This document shows, one piece after another, positions 1 to 8,802 of a stretch of 64,000 bases of DNA. This DNA is from Trichothermofontia sichuanensis B231 (GTDB lineage: Bacteria; Cyanobacteriota; Cyanobacteriia; B231): assembly GCF_026240635.1 (NCBI RefSeq), contig NZ_CP110848.1:64501-128500 (forward strand), written 5' to 3'. Below the pieces are notes generated by a model, which was not told the DNA's origin, searched no databases, and saw nothing but the letters and a program-made list of their open reading frames with translations. The position numbers were made by a program, and so were the translations under genes. How positions within the stretch are numbered: position 1 is the first letter of the stretch; each line of letters opens with the position of its first letter.

Positions 1-9
1 GATTAGGAA

Positions 10-81
10 TGGGTGACCTGGGATTCGAACCCAGAACCAGCGGATTAAGAGTCCGATGCGCTACCGTTGCGCCAGTCACCC
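10..81 (-). tRNA. tRNA-Lys (CTT)
   Basis: The minus strand folds as a cloverleaf with a 7-bp acceptor stem (GGGTGAC with GTCACCC), a discriminator A, the T-loop signature GGTTCGAATCC and an anticodon loop CTCTTAA, giving anticodon CTT. No CCA is encoded. It is unlinked to the genes that follow. Confidence 0.93.
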
Positions 82-214
82 GTAGTCTTCATTATATCGG
101 TACTTGTCCCCGCTAACGCGATCGGTTCTCAACCCAATTCCGGGCAAAACTGGGTACAACAACAGAAGAAGCCCGATTTCGTCAGTCATTACCCTGCTGC
201 GAGTAAATTTTCCT

Positions 215-695
215 ATGCCTTTAATCTCTTCAGAAAACCTCAGTCCCCCTCTGAAGCAGTCGGCCTTGCAGTCCTTAGCCCAAGGCAATTACGTTGAAGC
301 GATCGCAACTCCAGCAACAGATTGAGGCCACCCCCGACGATCGCAATCAAGTCATTGAGGACCTGACGGCGATTCCGGCTGATCTGCCCTTCCAGTTGTC
401 CCCCTTTAAGGTAAGTTAACCGTTCCTGGAGCAGCGTTTATTTGACATTTTGGCGACGATTAATGCCAAATTGCCCAATGCCCAAATTACCCTCACCTCT
501 AACGCGTCCCCGTTAACCGAATCCCGGCTTAAGCGCCTCCTCTCGATCCAAAACATCAGTTACCTGTGGATTTCCTTCAATGATCATCGCCGGGATGCCT
601 ATGAAGCCACCATGTCCCTGTCCTCTAGCCCCGCAGCCCCATCTGCGAATGGCCACTCCTGCCCATCCAGAAATGCGAACCAGCAGCATCAGTAA
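215..695 (+). pseudogene. Decayed fusion of a TPR-type N-terminus and a radical SAM fragment
   Basis: The reading starts at ATG 215 with MPLISSENLSPPLKQSALQS, which resembles the TPR-bearing N-terminus of cyanobacterial FkbM-type methyltransferases (recalled, not searched). A frameshift near 305 moves it to the frame of LQQQIEATPDDRN. In that frame it runs directly at about 351 into sequence like an internal part of a radical SAM/SPASM protein: an in-frame TAA at 417-419, then PFLEQRLFDILATINAKLPN and NASPLTESRLKRLL, then WISFNDHRRDAYEATM. The end (after about 630) is no longer recognisable. A deletion probably fused two genes and the product then decayed. A real short protein is very unlikely, given the frameshift and the stop. 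Confidence 0.6.
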
Positions 696-789
696 ACCCA
701 GTCAATAATTGCTGATCAATTCGGGGGAAGACAGCGTAGACTAGAAAAAGTGTCAATTTTTCATTGTTGAGCGATCGAGGGGGTAAGCA

Positions 790-969
790 ATGGCCGTTCC
801 CAAGAAGAAAACGTCTAAATCAAAGCGGAATATGCGGCGGGCTAGCTGGAAGCGCAAGGCTGAAGCCCACGCCCAACGGGCACTGTCCCTGGGTAAATCC
901 ATTCTGACTGGACGAGCGACGGGCTTTGTCTACCCACCAGCTGAAGCAGACGCGGAAGATGAGGAATAG
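790..969 (+). CDS. rpmF: 50S ribosomal protein L32
   Basis: This 59-residue basic protein begins [20 protein letters not shown], the typical start of bacterial L32, and ends in an acidic tail (EADAEDEE) seen in cyanobacterial forms. L32 is a component of the large ribosomal subunit. The gene was found by direct reading because it is short. ATG 790 follows a GGGGGTAA stretch that can serve as ribosome binding site. It lacks the zinc-binding cysteines found in some L32 paralogues, so it is the cysteine-free type. It stands alone, bounded by a pseudogene and a repeat element. Confidence 0.95.
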   Translation: MAVPKKKTSKSKRNMRRASWKRKAEAHAQRALSLGKSILTGRATGFVYPPAEADAEDEE

Positions 970-996
970 GTAAGCGCCGGGTGAGCGTCTGCGGAA

Positions 997-1210
997 TACA
1001 GCCTTTACCTAATTTACTCAGTACACAATTAAGGTTTGGATCTTGATCCAACCGGCAGCCCTCATCCCCCACCCCCTTCTCCCCACTTGGGAGAAGGAGA
1101 GCCGGATGTCCAAGTCCCTCTCCCGCTCTGGGAGAGGGATTTAGGGTGAGGGCCACACCCGCGGGCTGCCCCCAGCCTACCCCTGTAAAACTGTACTTTA
1201 TGATTGAGGG
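997..1210. repeat. Family A interspersed repeat, copy 1
   Basis: It starts TACAGCCTTTACCTAATTTA and contains two hairpins of the type CTCTCCC...GGGAGAGG and CTTCTCCC...GGGAGAAG. It ends near CTGTACTTTATGATTGAG. The same order of blocks occurs at 4451-4682 and, interrupted, at 16306-16692. The right terminal inverted repeat seen in the 4451 copy is missing here. Confidence 0.85.
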
Positions 1211-1251
1211 AGCAACGCTAGGAGTTTCTGGGCCTTGACGGCGCAGAGATC

Positions 1252-2022
1252 TCAAAGGAGAAACTGCATGACCATTGAGCCGATCGACTGAATCACGCTC
1301 TGGATCTGGCGACGGCGGGCAGCATTACGGGCCGCCTTTTCTAGTTCATGAATCTTATCAACAAAGTTTTGAGCAAGCTCCTGCCCCTGCACCTGTCCCT
1401 GATCTTTAAACAAAGCCGCTGCCATTTCCGAATCCTGTACTGCCCCTCTCACATCACTCATCTGGAAGCGAATAATGCTACGGGCGAGATAGGCGGCTGC
1501 AAATTCCGGATCAGTGGCGATCGCCTGGTTGTAATTATGCAGTGCCGACTGATAGTTCCGTTGGCTAGCATCAATCAACCCCCAGTTATAGAACTGGACC
1601 GGCCCGACGGCTTCCACCGGCAGCGCTTGGGCACCCTTAATGTGGGCGGTGGATAGATCGGTGCCGTGGAGGTTAGCATCGGCCAGAAAAGCTTCGCGCA
1701 GATCAGCGCCCTTCAGATTCGCACCCTGGAGATTTGCACCCTGGAGGTTAGCCCCATAGAGGGAAGCTCCAGTTAGATCGGCCCCACTCAGGTCAGCCCC
1801 GCTCAGATCCGCCCGACTCAGGTTGGCAAAACTTAAATCAGATCCCCTTAACCTGGCCCGCACGAGGTTAGTCAGCGTTAGCCCTGCCCCCTGCAGGTCA
1901 CAGTTCTCGCATACCCGGGTTGAGATGAGGCGGCTGGTATGGCTGGGGTTTTCGGCCCGTACCGGCAGGGTCAGCAGGGTTATCATCAGCAAAGCCGATG
2001 AAGTCAGCAGTTTCGACAGCAT
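1252..2022 (-). CDS. Exported pentapeptide-repeat protein with TPR region
   Basis: The 256-residue product has an N-terminal signal peptide (MLSKLLTSSALLMITLLTLP, cleavage probably after VRAEN). Next come about 18 pentapeptide repeats of the A(D/N)LxG type at residues 40-130, which should form a right-handed quadrilateral beta-helix. A helical region with a TPR-like motif (NYQSALHNYNQAIATDPEFA) follows, then a charged C-terminal helix. The reading frame extends to a GTG at 2034, but ATG 2022 has GGAGG six bases upstream and puts the signal peptide at the start, so I chose it. Such proteins are common in cyanobacteria and mostly lack assigned functions; a periplasmic or thylakoid-lumen location is inferred from the signal only. 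Confidence 0.8.
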   Translation of the reverse strand: MLSKLLTSSALLMITLLTLPVRAENPSHTSRLISTRVCENCDLQGAGLTLTNLVRARLRGSDLSFANLSRADLSGADLSGADLTGASLYGANLQGANLQGANLKGADLREAFLADANLHGTDLSTAHIKGAQALPVEAVGPVQFYNWGLIDASQRNYQSALHNYNQAIATDPEFAAAYLARSIIRFQMSDVRGAVQDSEMAAALFKDQGQVQGQELAQNFVDKIHELEKAARNAARRRQIQSVIQSIGSMVMQFLL

Positions 2023-2140
2023 AAGAACCTCCACAGGTCGGTCTTCTCACATCCATTCGGAGGGATGGCGTTATCAATACCCTATCAATGCCCTGAAGTT
2101 CCAGGACGTCCTCTATTGTGCCTGGTTTTGCCAATCTGTC

Positions 2141-2162
2141 AAAAAAAAGGCCGATCGGGCTT
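2141..2162 (-). terminator. Probable rho-independent terminator of the rplJ-rplL unit
   Basis: On the minus strand a near-palindrome AAGCCCGATCGGCCTT (one mismatch) is followed by eight T. It lies about 110 bases after the rplL stop codon and faces the right way to end the ribosomal protein transcript. Confidence 0.55.
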
Positions 2163-2272
2163 AACAATGGGAGCATCCTGTTGGGCCTAACCCCCACTCC
2201 CCGCCCCTTCGCCTGGTCCCCTAGCCCCCCGCAAACAGCGGTTGGGGCCAAGGGGAGCCGGACTATCGAGGG

Positions 2273-2671
2273 CTACTTGATGCTGACCTTAGCACCCGCT
2301 TCTTCCAGTTGCTTCTTGGCGTCTTCGGCAGCATCCTTGGGCACGCCTTCCTTAACCGCCTTGGGCGCAGCTTCCACCACATCCTTGGCTTCCTTGAGGC
2401 CCAAACCAGTGAGCGCCCGCACCACTTTGAGCACGGCAATCTTCTTGTCGGCAGGCACTTCTTCCAGCACAACGTCAAATTCGGTCTTTTCTTCGACTTC
2501 TTCGGCTGCTGCGGCCCCACCACCACCAGGCCCTGCCATCATCATCATGCCGCCGACTGGAGCCGCTGCACTGACCCCAAAGGTCTCTTCGATTTGCTTG
2601 ACCAGTTCAGCCGCTTCCAACAGCGACAGGGTTTTTAACTTTTCCAAAATTTCATCGGTTGCTGCGGACAT
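2273..2671 (-). CDS. rplL: 50S ribosomal protein L7/L12
   Basis: The 132-residue product has the N-terminal dimerisation helix ([20 protein letters not shown]), an alanine/glycine-rich hinge and the conserved C-terminal domain with [31 protein letters not shown] and [12 protein letters not shown]. These bind elongation factors at the ribosomal stalk. AAGGAG lies just upstream of ATG 2671. It follows rplJ after a 124-base gap containing three 14-base tandem repeats. Co-transcription with rplJ is normal, with extra rplL translation giving several L12 per L10. Confidence 0.98.
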   Translation of the reverse strand: MSAATDEILEKLKTLSLLEAAELVKQIEETFGVSAAAPVGGMMMMAGPGGGGAAAAEEVEEKTEFDVVLEEVPADKKIAVLKVVRALTGLGLKEAKDVVEAAPKAVKEGVPKDAAEDAKKQLEEAGAKVSIK

Positions 2672-2681
2672 GACCTGTCTC

Positions 2682-2723
2682 CTTGTGTGAATTTACTTGT
2701 GTGAATTTACTTGCGTGAACTGA
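2682..2723. repeat. Three tandem 14-bp repeats upstream of rplL
   Basis: CTTGTGTGAATTTA occurs twice exactly and a third time as CTTGCGTGAACTGA. It lies in the rplJ-rplL spacer, close to the rplL ribosome binding site. Confidence 0.9.
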
Positions 2724-2795
2724 ATAGGGGGGAGTGGAATACGCCCCATCGATATCAAGCCTAGCGATCGGGCCACGATCGCCTGAACCCATAGG

Positions 2796-3332
2796 CTAGG
2801 CAGCCTCGCTCTGGTTTTGATCGGCCACCGCTTGCAAAGCACGCGCCAGCGAAGCCGGAACCTCGTTGATCCCGATCGCAATTTTGGCCGTTATGGCGTT
2901 GAGTGCGCCCGCAATTTGGGCCATCAATTGTTCCTTCGACGGCAAGTCGCCCAGTGCTTTGATATCTGCCTCGGACAGCTTGCGGCCCTCCATGACGCCG
3001 CCCCGAATTTCGGTTTTTTTGGCGGCTTTCTGGAACGCCTGGTATGCCTTAATGGCAGAGCCAAAATCATCCTTGGCGAAGATGAAAGCAGACGGCCCAC
3101 CCAGGAACTCCTGGAGGGGTTGCCAGTTGTCATCGCCCTCAACCGCAATTCGCATGAAGGTGTTTTTAGCCACCTTGCAGGATGCCTGACTGGGACGGAG
3201 CTGTTGCCGCAGGTTCGTAATTTCCGCAACGCTCAATCCCTGATAGTCAATCACCACCGCTAGTTGCGACTCGCTTAGCGTTTGTTTCAACTCCGCAACG
3301 ATCGCCTGCTTGTTTGCTTTGGTTCTTCCCAT
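2796..3332 (-). CDS. rplJ: 50S ribosomal protein L10
   Basis: The 178-residue protein starts MGRTKANKQAIVAELKQTLS and carries the L10 signatures VIDYQGLSVAEITNLRQQLR, KVAKNTFMRIA and FAKDDFGSAIKAYQAF. It anchors L12 dimers through its C-terminal helix and binds 23S rRNA; with L12 it also represses its own mRNA leader in bacteria. The ribosome binding site AAGGAGGTGAGG upstream of ATG 3332 is very strong. A hairpin with a T-run lies in the leader at 3428-3455. Confidence 0.97.
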   Translation of the reverse strand: MGRTKANKQAIVAELKQTLSESQLAVVIDYQGLSVAEITNLRQQLRPSQASCKVAKNTFMRIAVEGDDNWQPLQEFLGGPSAFIFAKDDFGSAIKAYQAFQKAAKKTEIRGGVMEGRKLSEADIKALGDLPSKEQLMAQIAGALNAITAKIAIGINEVPASLARALQAVADQNQSEAA

Positions 3333-3427
3333 CTCAACCTCACCTCCTTGTGTTTGTGAACAGGGACACCCACTTGATCACCCTGGATTGACAGCCCCTC
3401 GCTGGCTGGGTAGCAATTTCACCTATG

Positions 3428-3455
3428 AAAAACCCCCGGTCATCGCTGCCGGGGG
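3428..3455 (-). terminator. Attenuator-like terminator in the rplJ leader
   Basis: On the minus strand, CCCCCGG and CCGGGGG form a 7-bp GC stem with a 9-base loop, followed directly by TTTTT. It sits in the 316-base rplA-rplJ gap, about 95 bases before the rplJ start. Bacterial L10 leaders commonly hold such a terminator, controlled by the L10-L12 complex; that role is inferred here. Nothing else was recognised in the gap. Confidence 0.7.
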
Positions 3456-3648
3456 CCAAACACGATCGCACGAGCGGGAACATCTCCCAAATCTCGGCCT
3501 CGTGCAGTTCACCTCGGCAGGAAATTAAGCTCAGCGCACCTGCGGTCTACAGTGATCACTGCTGAATGCAGATTCATTTGTGCGGGGAATGTCTTAGGGC
3601 GATATCCTCCAGGGGGTGATCAAAACTTTTAGACTGGGGCCATGAACC

Positions 3649-4365
3649 CTAGGCCGCTTCCGCTAACTTCAGATCCCGTAGGGCGGTAATGTCTACCTGA
3701 ATCGAAGGACCCATCGTCGCCGCAACGTAAATACTCCGCCAGTAACGACCTTTAGCCCCCGACGGACGGTTGCGATCGATCGTCTCCTGGAGAGCCTTCA
3801 GGTTCACCAGCAAATCTTGAGCGGGGAAACTGGCCTTGCCAAACATAACATGAACAATCCCCGTGCGATCGGCCCGAAATTCCACTTTACCAGCCTTGAA
3901 CTCCGCGATCGCCTGGGCTAGATCAAACGTCACCGTCCCGCCCTTGGGTGACGGCATCAGGCCCCGTGGCCCCAACAGCCGCCCCAACTTAGCCACCTGC
4001 GGCATCATATCAGGCGTCGCAATCAGCAGGTCAAAATCCATCATCCCCTGCTGAATCTCATTAATCAGATCCTCCGAGCCAACCCGATCGGCGCCGGCAC
4101 TAGCGGCTTCCGATACCTTTTCACCCCGGGCAATCACCGCAACCCGGATCGTTTGCCCCGTTCCCTTGGGGAGGGCCACCGTCGTCCGCAGTTGTTGATC
4201 CGTATACTTGGGGTCAATCCCTAGGCGAATGTGGGCTTCTGCCGATTCGGGAAACTTGGCCGTCGCCGTCGCCTTCAGCAATTCCAGCGCCTCCAACGGT
4301 TGATAGGCGCGATCTTCCACCTGCTTACGCAGGTCTTGCATCCGTCGTGAAAGTTTTCGTGTCAT
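3649..4365 (-). CDS. rplA: 50S ribosomal protein L1
   Basis: The product is 238 residues, the usual length. It contains the L1 motifs [56 protein letters not shown] and [14 protein letters not shown]1 forms the mobile L1 stalk at the ribosomal exit site and can repress the L11 operon. It lies between rplK, from which it is separated by a family A repeat of 232 bp, and rplJ. The repeat probably entered between two genes that are adjacent in most bacteria. Confidence 0.98.
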   Translation of the reverse strand: MTRKLSRRMQDLRKQVEDRAYQPLEALELLKATATAKFPESAEAHIRLGIDPKYTDQQLRTTVALPKGTGQTIRVAVIARGEKVSEAASAGADRVGSEDLINEIQQGMMDFDLLIATPDMMPQVAKLGRLLGPRGLMPSPKGGTVTFDLAQAIAEFKAGKVEFRADRTGIVHVMFGKASFPAQDLLVNLKALQETIDRNRPSGAKGRYWRSIYVAATMGPSIQVDITALRDLKLAEAA

Positions 4366-4450
4366 AGGTCAGATGGGGTCCTTAACGAGGCTGAGCCTCT
4401 CCCCCAGAACAGTGAACAAATCGGTTAATCGTGTGAATTCAGCCAGTTGG

Positions 4451-4682
4451 TACAGCCTTTACCTAGCTTACTCAGTACACCAGTACACCGTTAAGGTTGA
4501 GATCTAGAGCCAACCGGCAGCCCTCATCCCCTAACCCCTTCTCCCAAGTGAGGAGAAGGGGAGCCGGATTTTTAAGTCCCTCTCCCGCTCTGGGAGAGGG
4601 ATTTAGGGTGAGGGCCACACCCGCAAGCTGTCCCCAGCCTACCCCTGTAAAACTATACTTTATGATTGAGGTCAAGGCTGTA
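4451..4682. repeat. Family A interspersed repeat, copy 2 (complete)
   Basis: The left end TACAGCCTTTACCT matches the inverted right end, whose complement reads TACAGCCTTGACCT. The interior has the same hairpin-rich blocks as copy 1 (GCCCTCATCCC, CTCTCCCGCTCTGGGAGAG, CTATACTTTATGATTGAG). The element accounts for most of the 370-base gap between rplK and rplA. Terminal inverted repeats suggest a MITE; I did not find a convincing target duplication. Confidence 0.85.
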
Positions 4683-4735
4683 TCTTGTTGGGTTGGCAGC
4701 CTACCTGCCTGGGTTCCCACAGTCCCAAGCCAATC

Positions 4736-5161
4736 TTAATCGCGCACCGTAATCCCCATATTTCGAGCTGTGCCTTCGACAATGCGCATCGCCGCCTCAA
4801 TGTCATTGGCATTCAGATCGGGCATTTTGGTTTGGGCAATTTCCTGCAACTGGGCACGGGTAATACTGCCCACCGGCGATCGATTGGGTTCCGCCGAGCC
4901 ACGCTCCACCCCTGCTGCCTTCCGGATCAGCACTGAAGCCGGGGGCGTTTTCAGGACAAAGGTAAAACTGCGATCTTCATAGACAGAGATTTCCGCCGGG
5001 ATCACCATCCCCGCTTGATCGGCTGTCCGGGCGTTGTATTCCTTACAAAACGCCATAATGTTAACGCCATGCTGACCCAGGGCCGGACCAACCGGCGGAG
5101 CCGGGTTCGCCTTGCCAGCCGGAAGCGCTAATTTGATTAGAGCAACGACTTTCTTTGCCAT
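4736..5161 (-). CDS. rplK: 50S ribosomal protein L11
   Basis: The 141-residue protein has the proline-rich N-terminal domain ([30 protein letters not shown]) and the rRNA-binding C-terminal domain ([20 protein letters not shown], ending [10 protein letters not shown]). It forms the GTPase-associated centre of the large subunit with 23S rRNA and is the usual partner of thiostrepton. The start follows nusG after nine bases, so translation is probably linked to nusG. Length and sequence are ordinary for the family. Confidence 0.98.
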   Translation of the reverse strand: MAKKVVALIKLALPAGKANPAPPVGPALGQHGVNIMAFCKEYNARTADQAGMVIPAEISVYEDRSFTFVLKTPPASVLIRKAAGVERGSAEPNRSPVGSITRAQLQEIAQTKMPDLNANDIEAAMRIVEGTARNMGITVRD

Positions 5162-5170
5162 TGATTTTGA

Positions 5171-5854
5171 CTAGCTCTCTTTCTGAACCTGATTAAATTC
5201 CAGTTCGACCGGCGTGTCGCGACCAAAGATCGAGAGAAGTGCCTTGAGCTTGCTACGCTCTGGGCTAACCTCAATTACCTCACCGGCAAAATCCTTAAAA
5301 GGACCGGATAGGACCGTAATCTGATCGCCCACCGCCATGTCGATTTTGACCACTGGTTTGTGTTCCTGGGTCTGACGGAAGATACGCTCTACCTCAGCCG
5401 GACTCAGCGGTAACGGTTTGACGTGCCCCCGCCCGCGCCCATAGCCCCGCCGCTGCTCAGCACCCACAAAGTTGATCACATTGGGGGTACTACGGACAAC
5501 CTGCCAAGCCTCATCGTCAATCTCAAACTTGCCATCCGGCTGTTGACGACAAACCATCTGGATGAGCACGTAGCCAGGAAAGACCTTCTCATCAATCGTC
5601 TGGCGGGAACCATCCTTACGAATACGCACAGAAGCCGTTTGGGGAATGGCAATTTGCAAAATGCGATCGGCCACTGCCAGCGTTTTGAGCCGCTGCTCCA
5701 GATCGGCTTTCACCTTCTTCTCACAGCCAGAGGCAACCTGAACTGCATACCAACGGGTTTGCGTGGGTACAGATGCCCCCGACGGCTCGTCGCGATCGTC
5801 AGCTCGATCGTCAGGATGAGTCGAATATCCAAACTCGTCTGATGCAAAACTCAT
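5171..5854 (-). CDS. nusG: Transcription termination/antitermination factor NusG
   Basis: The 227-residue protein has a 30-residue acidic N-terminal extension, then the NGN domain (RWYAVQVASGCEKKVKADLE, FPGYVLIQM, VRSTPNVINFVG) and a C-terminal KOW domain (VGDQITVLSGPFKDFAGEVI). NusG binds the RNA polymerase clamp and couples elongation to ribosomes or Rho; cyanobacteria lack Rho, so processivity and ribosome coupling are the likely roles (inference). ATG 5854 was preferred; a TTG at 5860 has better spacing to the GGAG upstream and cannot be excluded. It lies between secE and rplK. Confidence 0.95.
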   Translation of the reverse strand: MSFASDEFGYSTHPDDRADDRDEPSGASVPTQTRWYAVQVASGCEKKVKADLEQRLKTLAVADRILQIAIPQTASVRIRKDGSRQTIDEKVFPGYVLIQMVCRQQPDGKFEIDDEAWQVVRSTPNVINFVGAEQRRGYGRGRGHVKPLPLSPAEVERIFRQTQEHKPVVKIDMAVGDQITVLSGPFKDFAGEVIEVSPERSKLKALLSIFGRDTPVELEFNQVQKES

Positions 5855-5982
5855 GCGCAATTGTTCTCCGCTGCCAGCGACACAAAATTGTTACCCAGAT
5901 GGGATAAGCCAGACGCGATCCAATCGACGATCAACGATCAGGGCAAAACCCGGGGCCAGTTGACTGGCTCTGCTGTTGCCAA

Positions 5983-6207
5983 TCAGAACACCTGAGTGGC
6001 TGCCCAACTAAAGAGTTGATCGACTAGGTAAATGAGCAACGCAGACAGACTCACCATCAGAATCACGGCGGCTGATTCGCTAATCAACTGCTGGCGACTC
6101 GGCCACACAACCTTGTCTAACTCCTCTTTAGTCTCCTGGAGAAAAGTCAGGACTTTGAATTGACCCTGGGATTCGGACTGAATCTCGGCGCTATCTTTCT
6201 TGGCCAT
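5983..6207 (-). CDS. secE: Protein translocase subunit SecE
   Basis: This 74-residue protein has a hydrophilic N-terminal part, the amphipathic SecE signature (FLQETKEELDKVVWPSRQQL) and one C-terminal transmembrane helix (AAVILMVSLSALLIYLVDQL). SecE clamps the two halves of SecY in the plasma or thylakoid membrane. The frame extends eight codons upstream to ATG 6231, but MAKKDSAEI at 6207 is the family-like start, with GAAGGA a few bases before it. nusG follows after about 130 bases, and tRNA-Trp lies upstream, the order usual in cyanobacteria. Confidence 0.95.
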   Translation of the reverse strand: MAKKDSAEIQSESQGQFKVLTFLQETKEELDKVVWPSRQQLISESAAVILMVSLSALLIYLVDQLFSWAATQVF

Positions 6208-6348
6208 CACGCATCCTTCGTCTGTAAACAAGCTGCTGCTTCACAGCCAGACACACTATTGTAACCGAAAAGCACACCCCCTTGTCGAGTATAAAACTCC
6301 GGTAAGTAGCTTTTCGGTTGGTCTTGGTGGATTAGGGACAGGCTCCAG

Positions 6349-6421
6349 CGCGCTCTGGAGGACTTGAACCCCCGACATTCGGTTTTGGAGACCGACGTTC
6401 TACCAACTGAACTAAGAGCGC
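6349..6421 (-). tRNA. tRNA-Trp (CCA)
   Basis: The minus strand gives acceptor stem GCGCTCT/AGAGCGC with discriminator G, a GGGTTCAAGTCC T-loop and the anticodon loop CTCCAAA, hence CCA. It lies between rplS and secE, as in many cyanobacteria. No 3' CCA is encoded. Confidence 0.95.
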
Positions 6422-6482
6422 TCGTCAAGACAGAAGGATCTGTTCTTGCTTCTGCCCTATCTTAACATTGGATGGTAGATAA

Positions 6483-6857
6483 CTATTTCAACGGACGATC
6501 GAATCGTTGTTTTAGACGGGTAGCCTTACCGACACGATCGCGCAGGTAGTACAACTTGGCCCGCCGCACCTTAGCCCGTCGCAGGACCTGGATGCTGGCT
6601 ACACGGGGGGAGTGAACCAGGAAAACCCGCTCCACACCAATGCCTTGGAAAATCCGACGAACCGTAATCGTCCGGTTAATGCCGCTGTTGCGCTCGGCAA
6701 TGATCACCCCTTCATAGGGCTGAATCCGTTCCTTGCCCCCTTCACGGATGCGAACGCCGACTTTCACGGTATCGCCAATGTACAGGGTGGGAAGATCGGT
6801 TTTAAGGTGTTCCGCCTCAATTGAGCGGATGATTTCGTTAGCGTTTAGAGCAACCAT
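6483..6857 (-). CDS. rplS: 50S ribosomal protein L19
   Basis: The 124-residue protein shows the L19 core: [60 protein letters not shown], and the basic [21 protein letters not shown]19 sits at the interface of the two ribosomal subunits. The start is [18 protein letters not shown] at ATG 6857. A TTG four codons upstream (6869) would give an atypical N-terminus, and neither has a clear ribosome binding site. It is upstream of tRNA-Trp and divergent from the glycosyltransferase. Confidence 0.96.
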   Translation of the reverse strand: MVALNANEIIRSIEAEHLKTDLPTLYIGDTVKVGVRIREGGKERIQPYEGVIIAERNSGINRTITVRRIFQGIGVERVFLVHSPRVASIQVLRRAKVRRAKLYYLRDRVGKATRLKQRFDRPLK

Positions 6858-6930
6858 AGGAAGGTGCAAAACTCACAATCTCCTATCCTACAGTATGAGT
6901 TGCTATTAAGTCTAGATCCTGTGCCTGATA

Positions 6931-7905
6931 ATGCTGCCGCCGTCTCCTGCGCCGCTGTTTTCGCCCCAGTATTCGATTGTGATCCCCCTCTATAATGAAG
7001 AGGCCATCCTGCCACTCCTCTACCCCCGCTTGCAGGCTGTCCTGGCGCAACTGGCTGGGCCGAGCGAGGTGATTTTTGTCAATGACGGCAGCCGCGATCG
7101 CACGCTAGCCCTGGTGCGACAATTGCGTGAGCAGGACCCCCGGATTTGTTATCTGAGTCTGGCGCGTAATTTTGGCCATCAGATTGCGGTGACGGCAGGA
7201 CTTCAGTATGCACGGGGACAAGCGGTGATTGTTATGGATGCGGATCTGCAAGATCCCCCGGAATTGATCCCGGCGATGGTGGCCCAGTGGCAGGCGGGTT
7301 TTGAGGTGGTTTATGCGCGTCGCACCCAACGCCGTCAGGAGGACTGGTTTAAGCGGCTGATGGCCTACGGGTTCTATCGGCTGTTGCGCCAGTTGGCCGA
7401 TGTTGAGATCCCGGCTGATACGGGGGATTTTTGCTTGATGGATCGGCGGGTGGTGCAGGTGTTGAATGCGATGCCGGAGCGAGGGCGGTACCTGCGGGGC
7501 CTGCGGGCGTGGGTGGGGTTTCGCCAAACCTCCATCCCGTTTCAGCGGGACCCACGGGCGGCGGGGAGTGTGAAATATACCTTTCGTAAATCCCTCGCGT
7601 TGGCGATCGATGGTCTGGTGTCGTTTTCTCGCCTCCCCCTGCGGCTGGCTACCTATTTGGGCCTGCTATCTGCACTGGTGGCGCTGATTATGGCAATTCT
7701 GGTGTTCTATTGGCGTTGGTTTGTACCCAATTCGCCGCTGACCGGGTTTGCTGCGATCGCGATCGCAGTCTTTTTCCTGGGTGCAGTTCAACTGGTCAGT
7801 ATTGGCATTCTCGGGGAATACGTGGGCCGCATTTACGATGAGGTGAAGGGACGACCCCTCTATACCCTGGCGGAGGTGGCCGGCTTTGAGGGGGAAGCAC
7901 GGTGA
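6931..7905 (+). CDS. GT2 family glycosyltransferase, GtrB/DPM1-like, with two C-terminal TM helices
   Basis: The product (324 residues) has an N-terminal GT-A fold with [20 protein letters not shown], the nucleotide-binding NDGSRDRT, the DADLQDPPE metal-binding motif and the downstream [10 protein letters not shown]. Two transmembrane helices follow (about 240-265 and 275-297), ending in the conserved [19 protein letters not shown]. Family members transfer a sugar from a nucleotide donor to undecaprenyl or dolichyl phosphate at the membrane. The donor cannot be told from sequence. A paralogue with the same architecture lies at 37200-38222. It stands alone, divergent from rplS. Confidence 0.9.
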   Translation: MLPPSPAPLFSPQYSIVIPLYNEEAILPLLYPRLQAVLAQLAGPSEVIFVNDGSRDRTLALVRQLREQDPRICYLSLARNFGHQIAVTAGLQYARGQAVIVMDADLQDPPELIPAMVAQWQAGFEVVYARRTQRRQEDWFKRLMAYGFYRLLRQLADVEIPADTGDFCLMDRRVVQVLNAMPERGRYLRGLRAWVGFRQTSIPFQRDPRAAGSVKYTFRKSLALAIDGLVSFSRLPLRLATYLGLLSALVALIMAILVFYWRWFVPNSPLTGFAAIAIAVFFLGAVQLVSIGILGEYVGRIYDEVKGRPLYTLAEVAGFEGEAR

Positions 7906-8031
7906 GTGATGGTGTTTAAGCCTCGGCAACCCCAGCCGCCAGCAGCAGCCTAGACTACTTGACTTTTAAGATAATCACCAAATCCCTCTCCCAGAGCCGG
8001 AGAGGGATTTAGCGATGAGGATAGAGAATTT

Positions 8032-8147
8032 ATAGTTATTTCAGATTAGTTATTTCAGATTAGAAAGAGATGTCTAAACCCCTCTCCCACAGAGGGAGAG
8101 GGGTTGGGGGTGAGGGGGCTGTTTCAGCCTAAATGGCAATGACTATA
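8032..8147. repeat. Family B repeat (TATAGT ends), copy 1
   Basis: It begins TATAGTTATTTCAGATTAG, includes a short internal duplication, then a CCCCTCTCCC...GGGAGAGGGG hairpin, and ends CTAAATGGCAATGACTATA. It lies in the 390-base gap 7906-8294, which otherwise holds another CTCTCCC/GGAGAGG hairpin (7981-8010) and AT-rich sequence with no gene. Confidence 0.85.
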
Positions 8148-8294
8148 AGAGTGATAATGCAGGAGTAAGAAATGAGGGAAACTAAGTAATTATCTCACTT
8201 CTCGCTTCTCACTCCTCACTTCTAACTCCTTACATCAGGGAAAAAGATTCAAAAAGATTAAAGATTTATTAGTCAACTAAGTGAACAGGACCCT

Positions 8295-8630
8295 TTACCA
8301 GTGCTCTTCTTGCGGTTCGGGGGGGGAGAGGGGCGAAGGGGGACGTTCATCGCTCCAGGCCCACCAGACACAGCCACACTCACACTGGTAAAATTCCTGC
8401 CACTTGCGTCGGTAGTCTTCCATAAAGACGGGCGATCGTCGGTTAATCCAAGCACGCTGGGCAGCCATCGGGCTAGACCGGCAGGTGGGGCAACAAAAGC
8501 CTTGGGCATGGATCGCGGTTTCCGTCCAGGCAGGGGCGATGGGGTCAAAAGCATCCATGCGATTGATTAATGCCAGAAAGGGAGCAGATGACTCAATGCA
8601 GCGTTGACGATTAGATTTTTGACAACTCAT
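8295..8630 (-). CDS. Small zinc-ribbon-like protein, unknown function
   Basis: The product is 111 residues. The C-terminal half has paired cysteines, FCCPTCRSSP and later FYQCECGCVWWAW, likely to bind one zinc ion. Between them lies the conserved-looking WINRRSPVFMEDYRRKWQEF. I recall similar short cyanobacterial proteins of unknown function. ATG 8630 was preferred to a TTG at 8636. A proline-rich tail (PPSPLSPPEPQEEHW) ends the protein. It converges with no gene and is divergent from gatB, so a shared promoter region is possible. No role is assigned. Confidence 0.7.
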   Translation of the reverse strand: MSCQKSNRQRCIESSAPFLALINRMDAFDPIAPAWTETAIHAQGFCCPTCRSSPMAAQRAWINRRSPVFMEDYRRKWQEFYQCECGCVWWAWSDERPPSPLSPPEPQEEHW

Positions 8631-8802
8631 CGTCAATCCAGGCTGATTTTACGATAGGGGTTGTCGCCCGGTAAACCGTTGCCGCAGGCTTTGCCGTCGA
8701 CTGCTGGCAGGAGACCAAGCCCCTGGCGGCGGGTGAAGCCGCGCAAGAGGACGCTAAAATGGAACCCAGTTTGCTGTTTGCACCCATCCAACGGTTGACC
8801 CT

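Noticed and set aside
1823-2690. Plus-strand frames opposite the pentapeptide gene and rplL
   Set aside because: They are shadows of repeat-rich and conserved minus-strand coding sequence.
8273-8570. Alternative frames (93 residues minus, 89 residues plus) over the zinc-ribbon gene
   Set aside because: The frame with paired cysteines and the WINRRSP motif is the only one with protein-like conservation.
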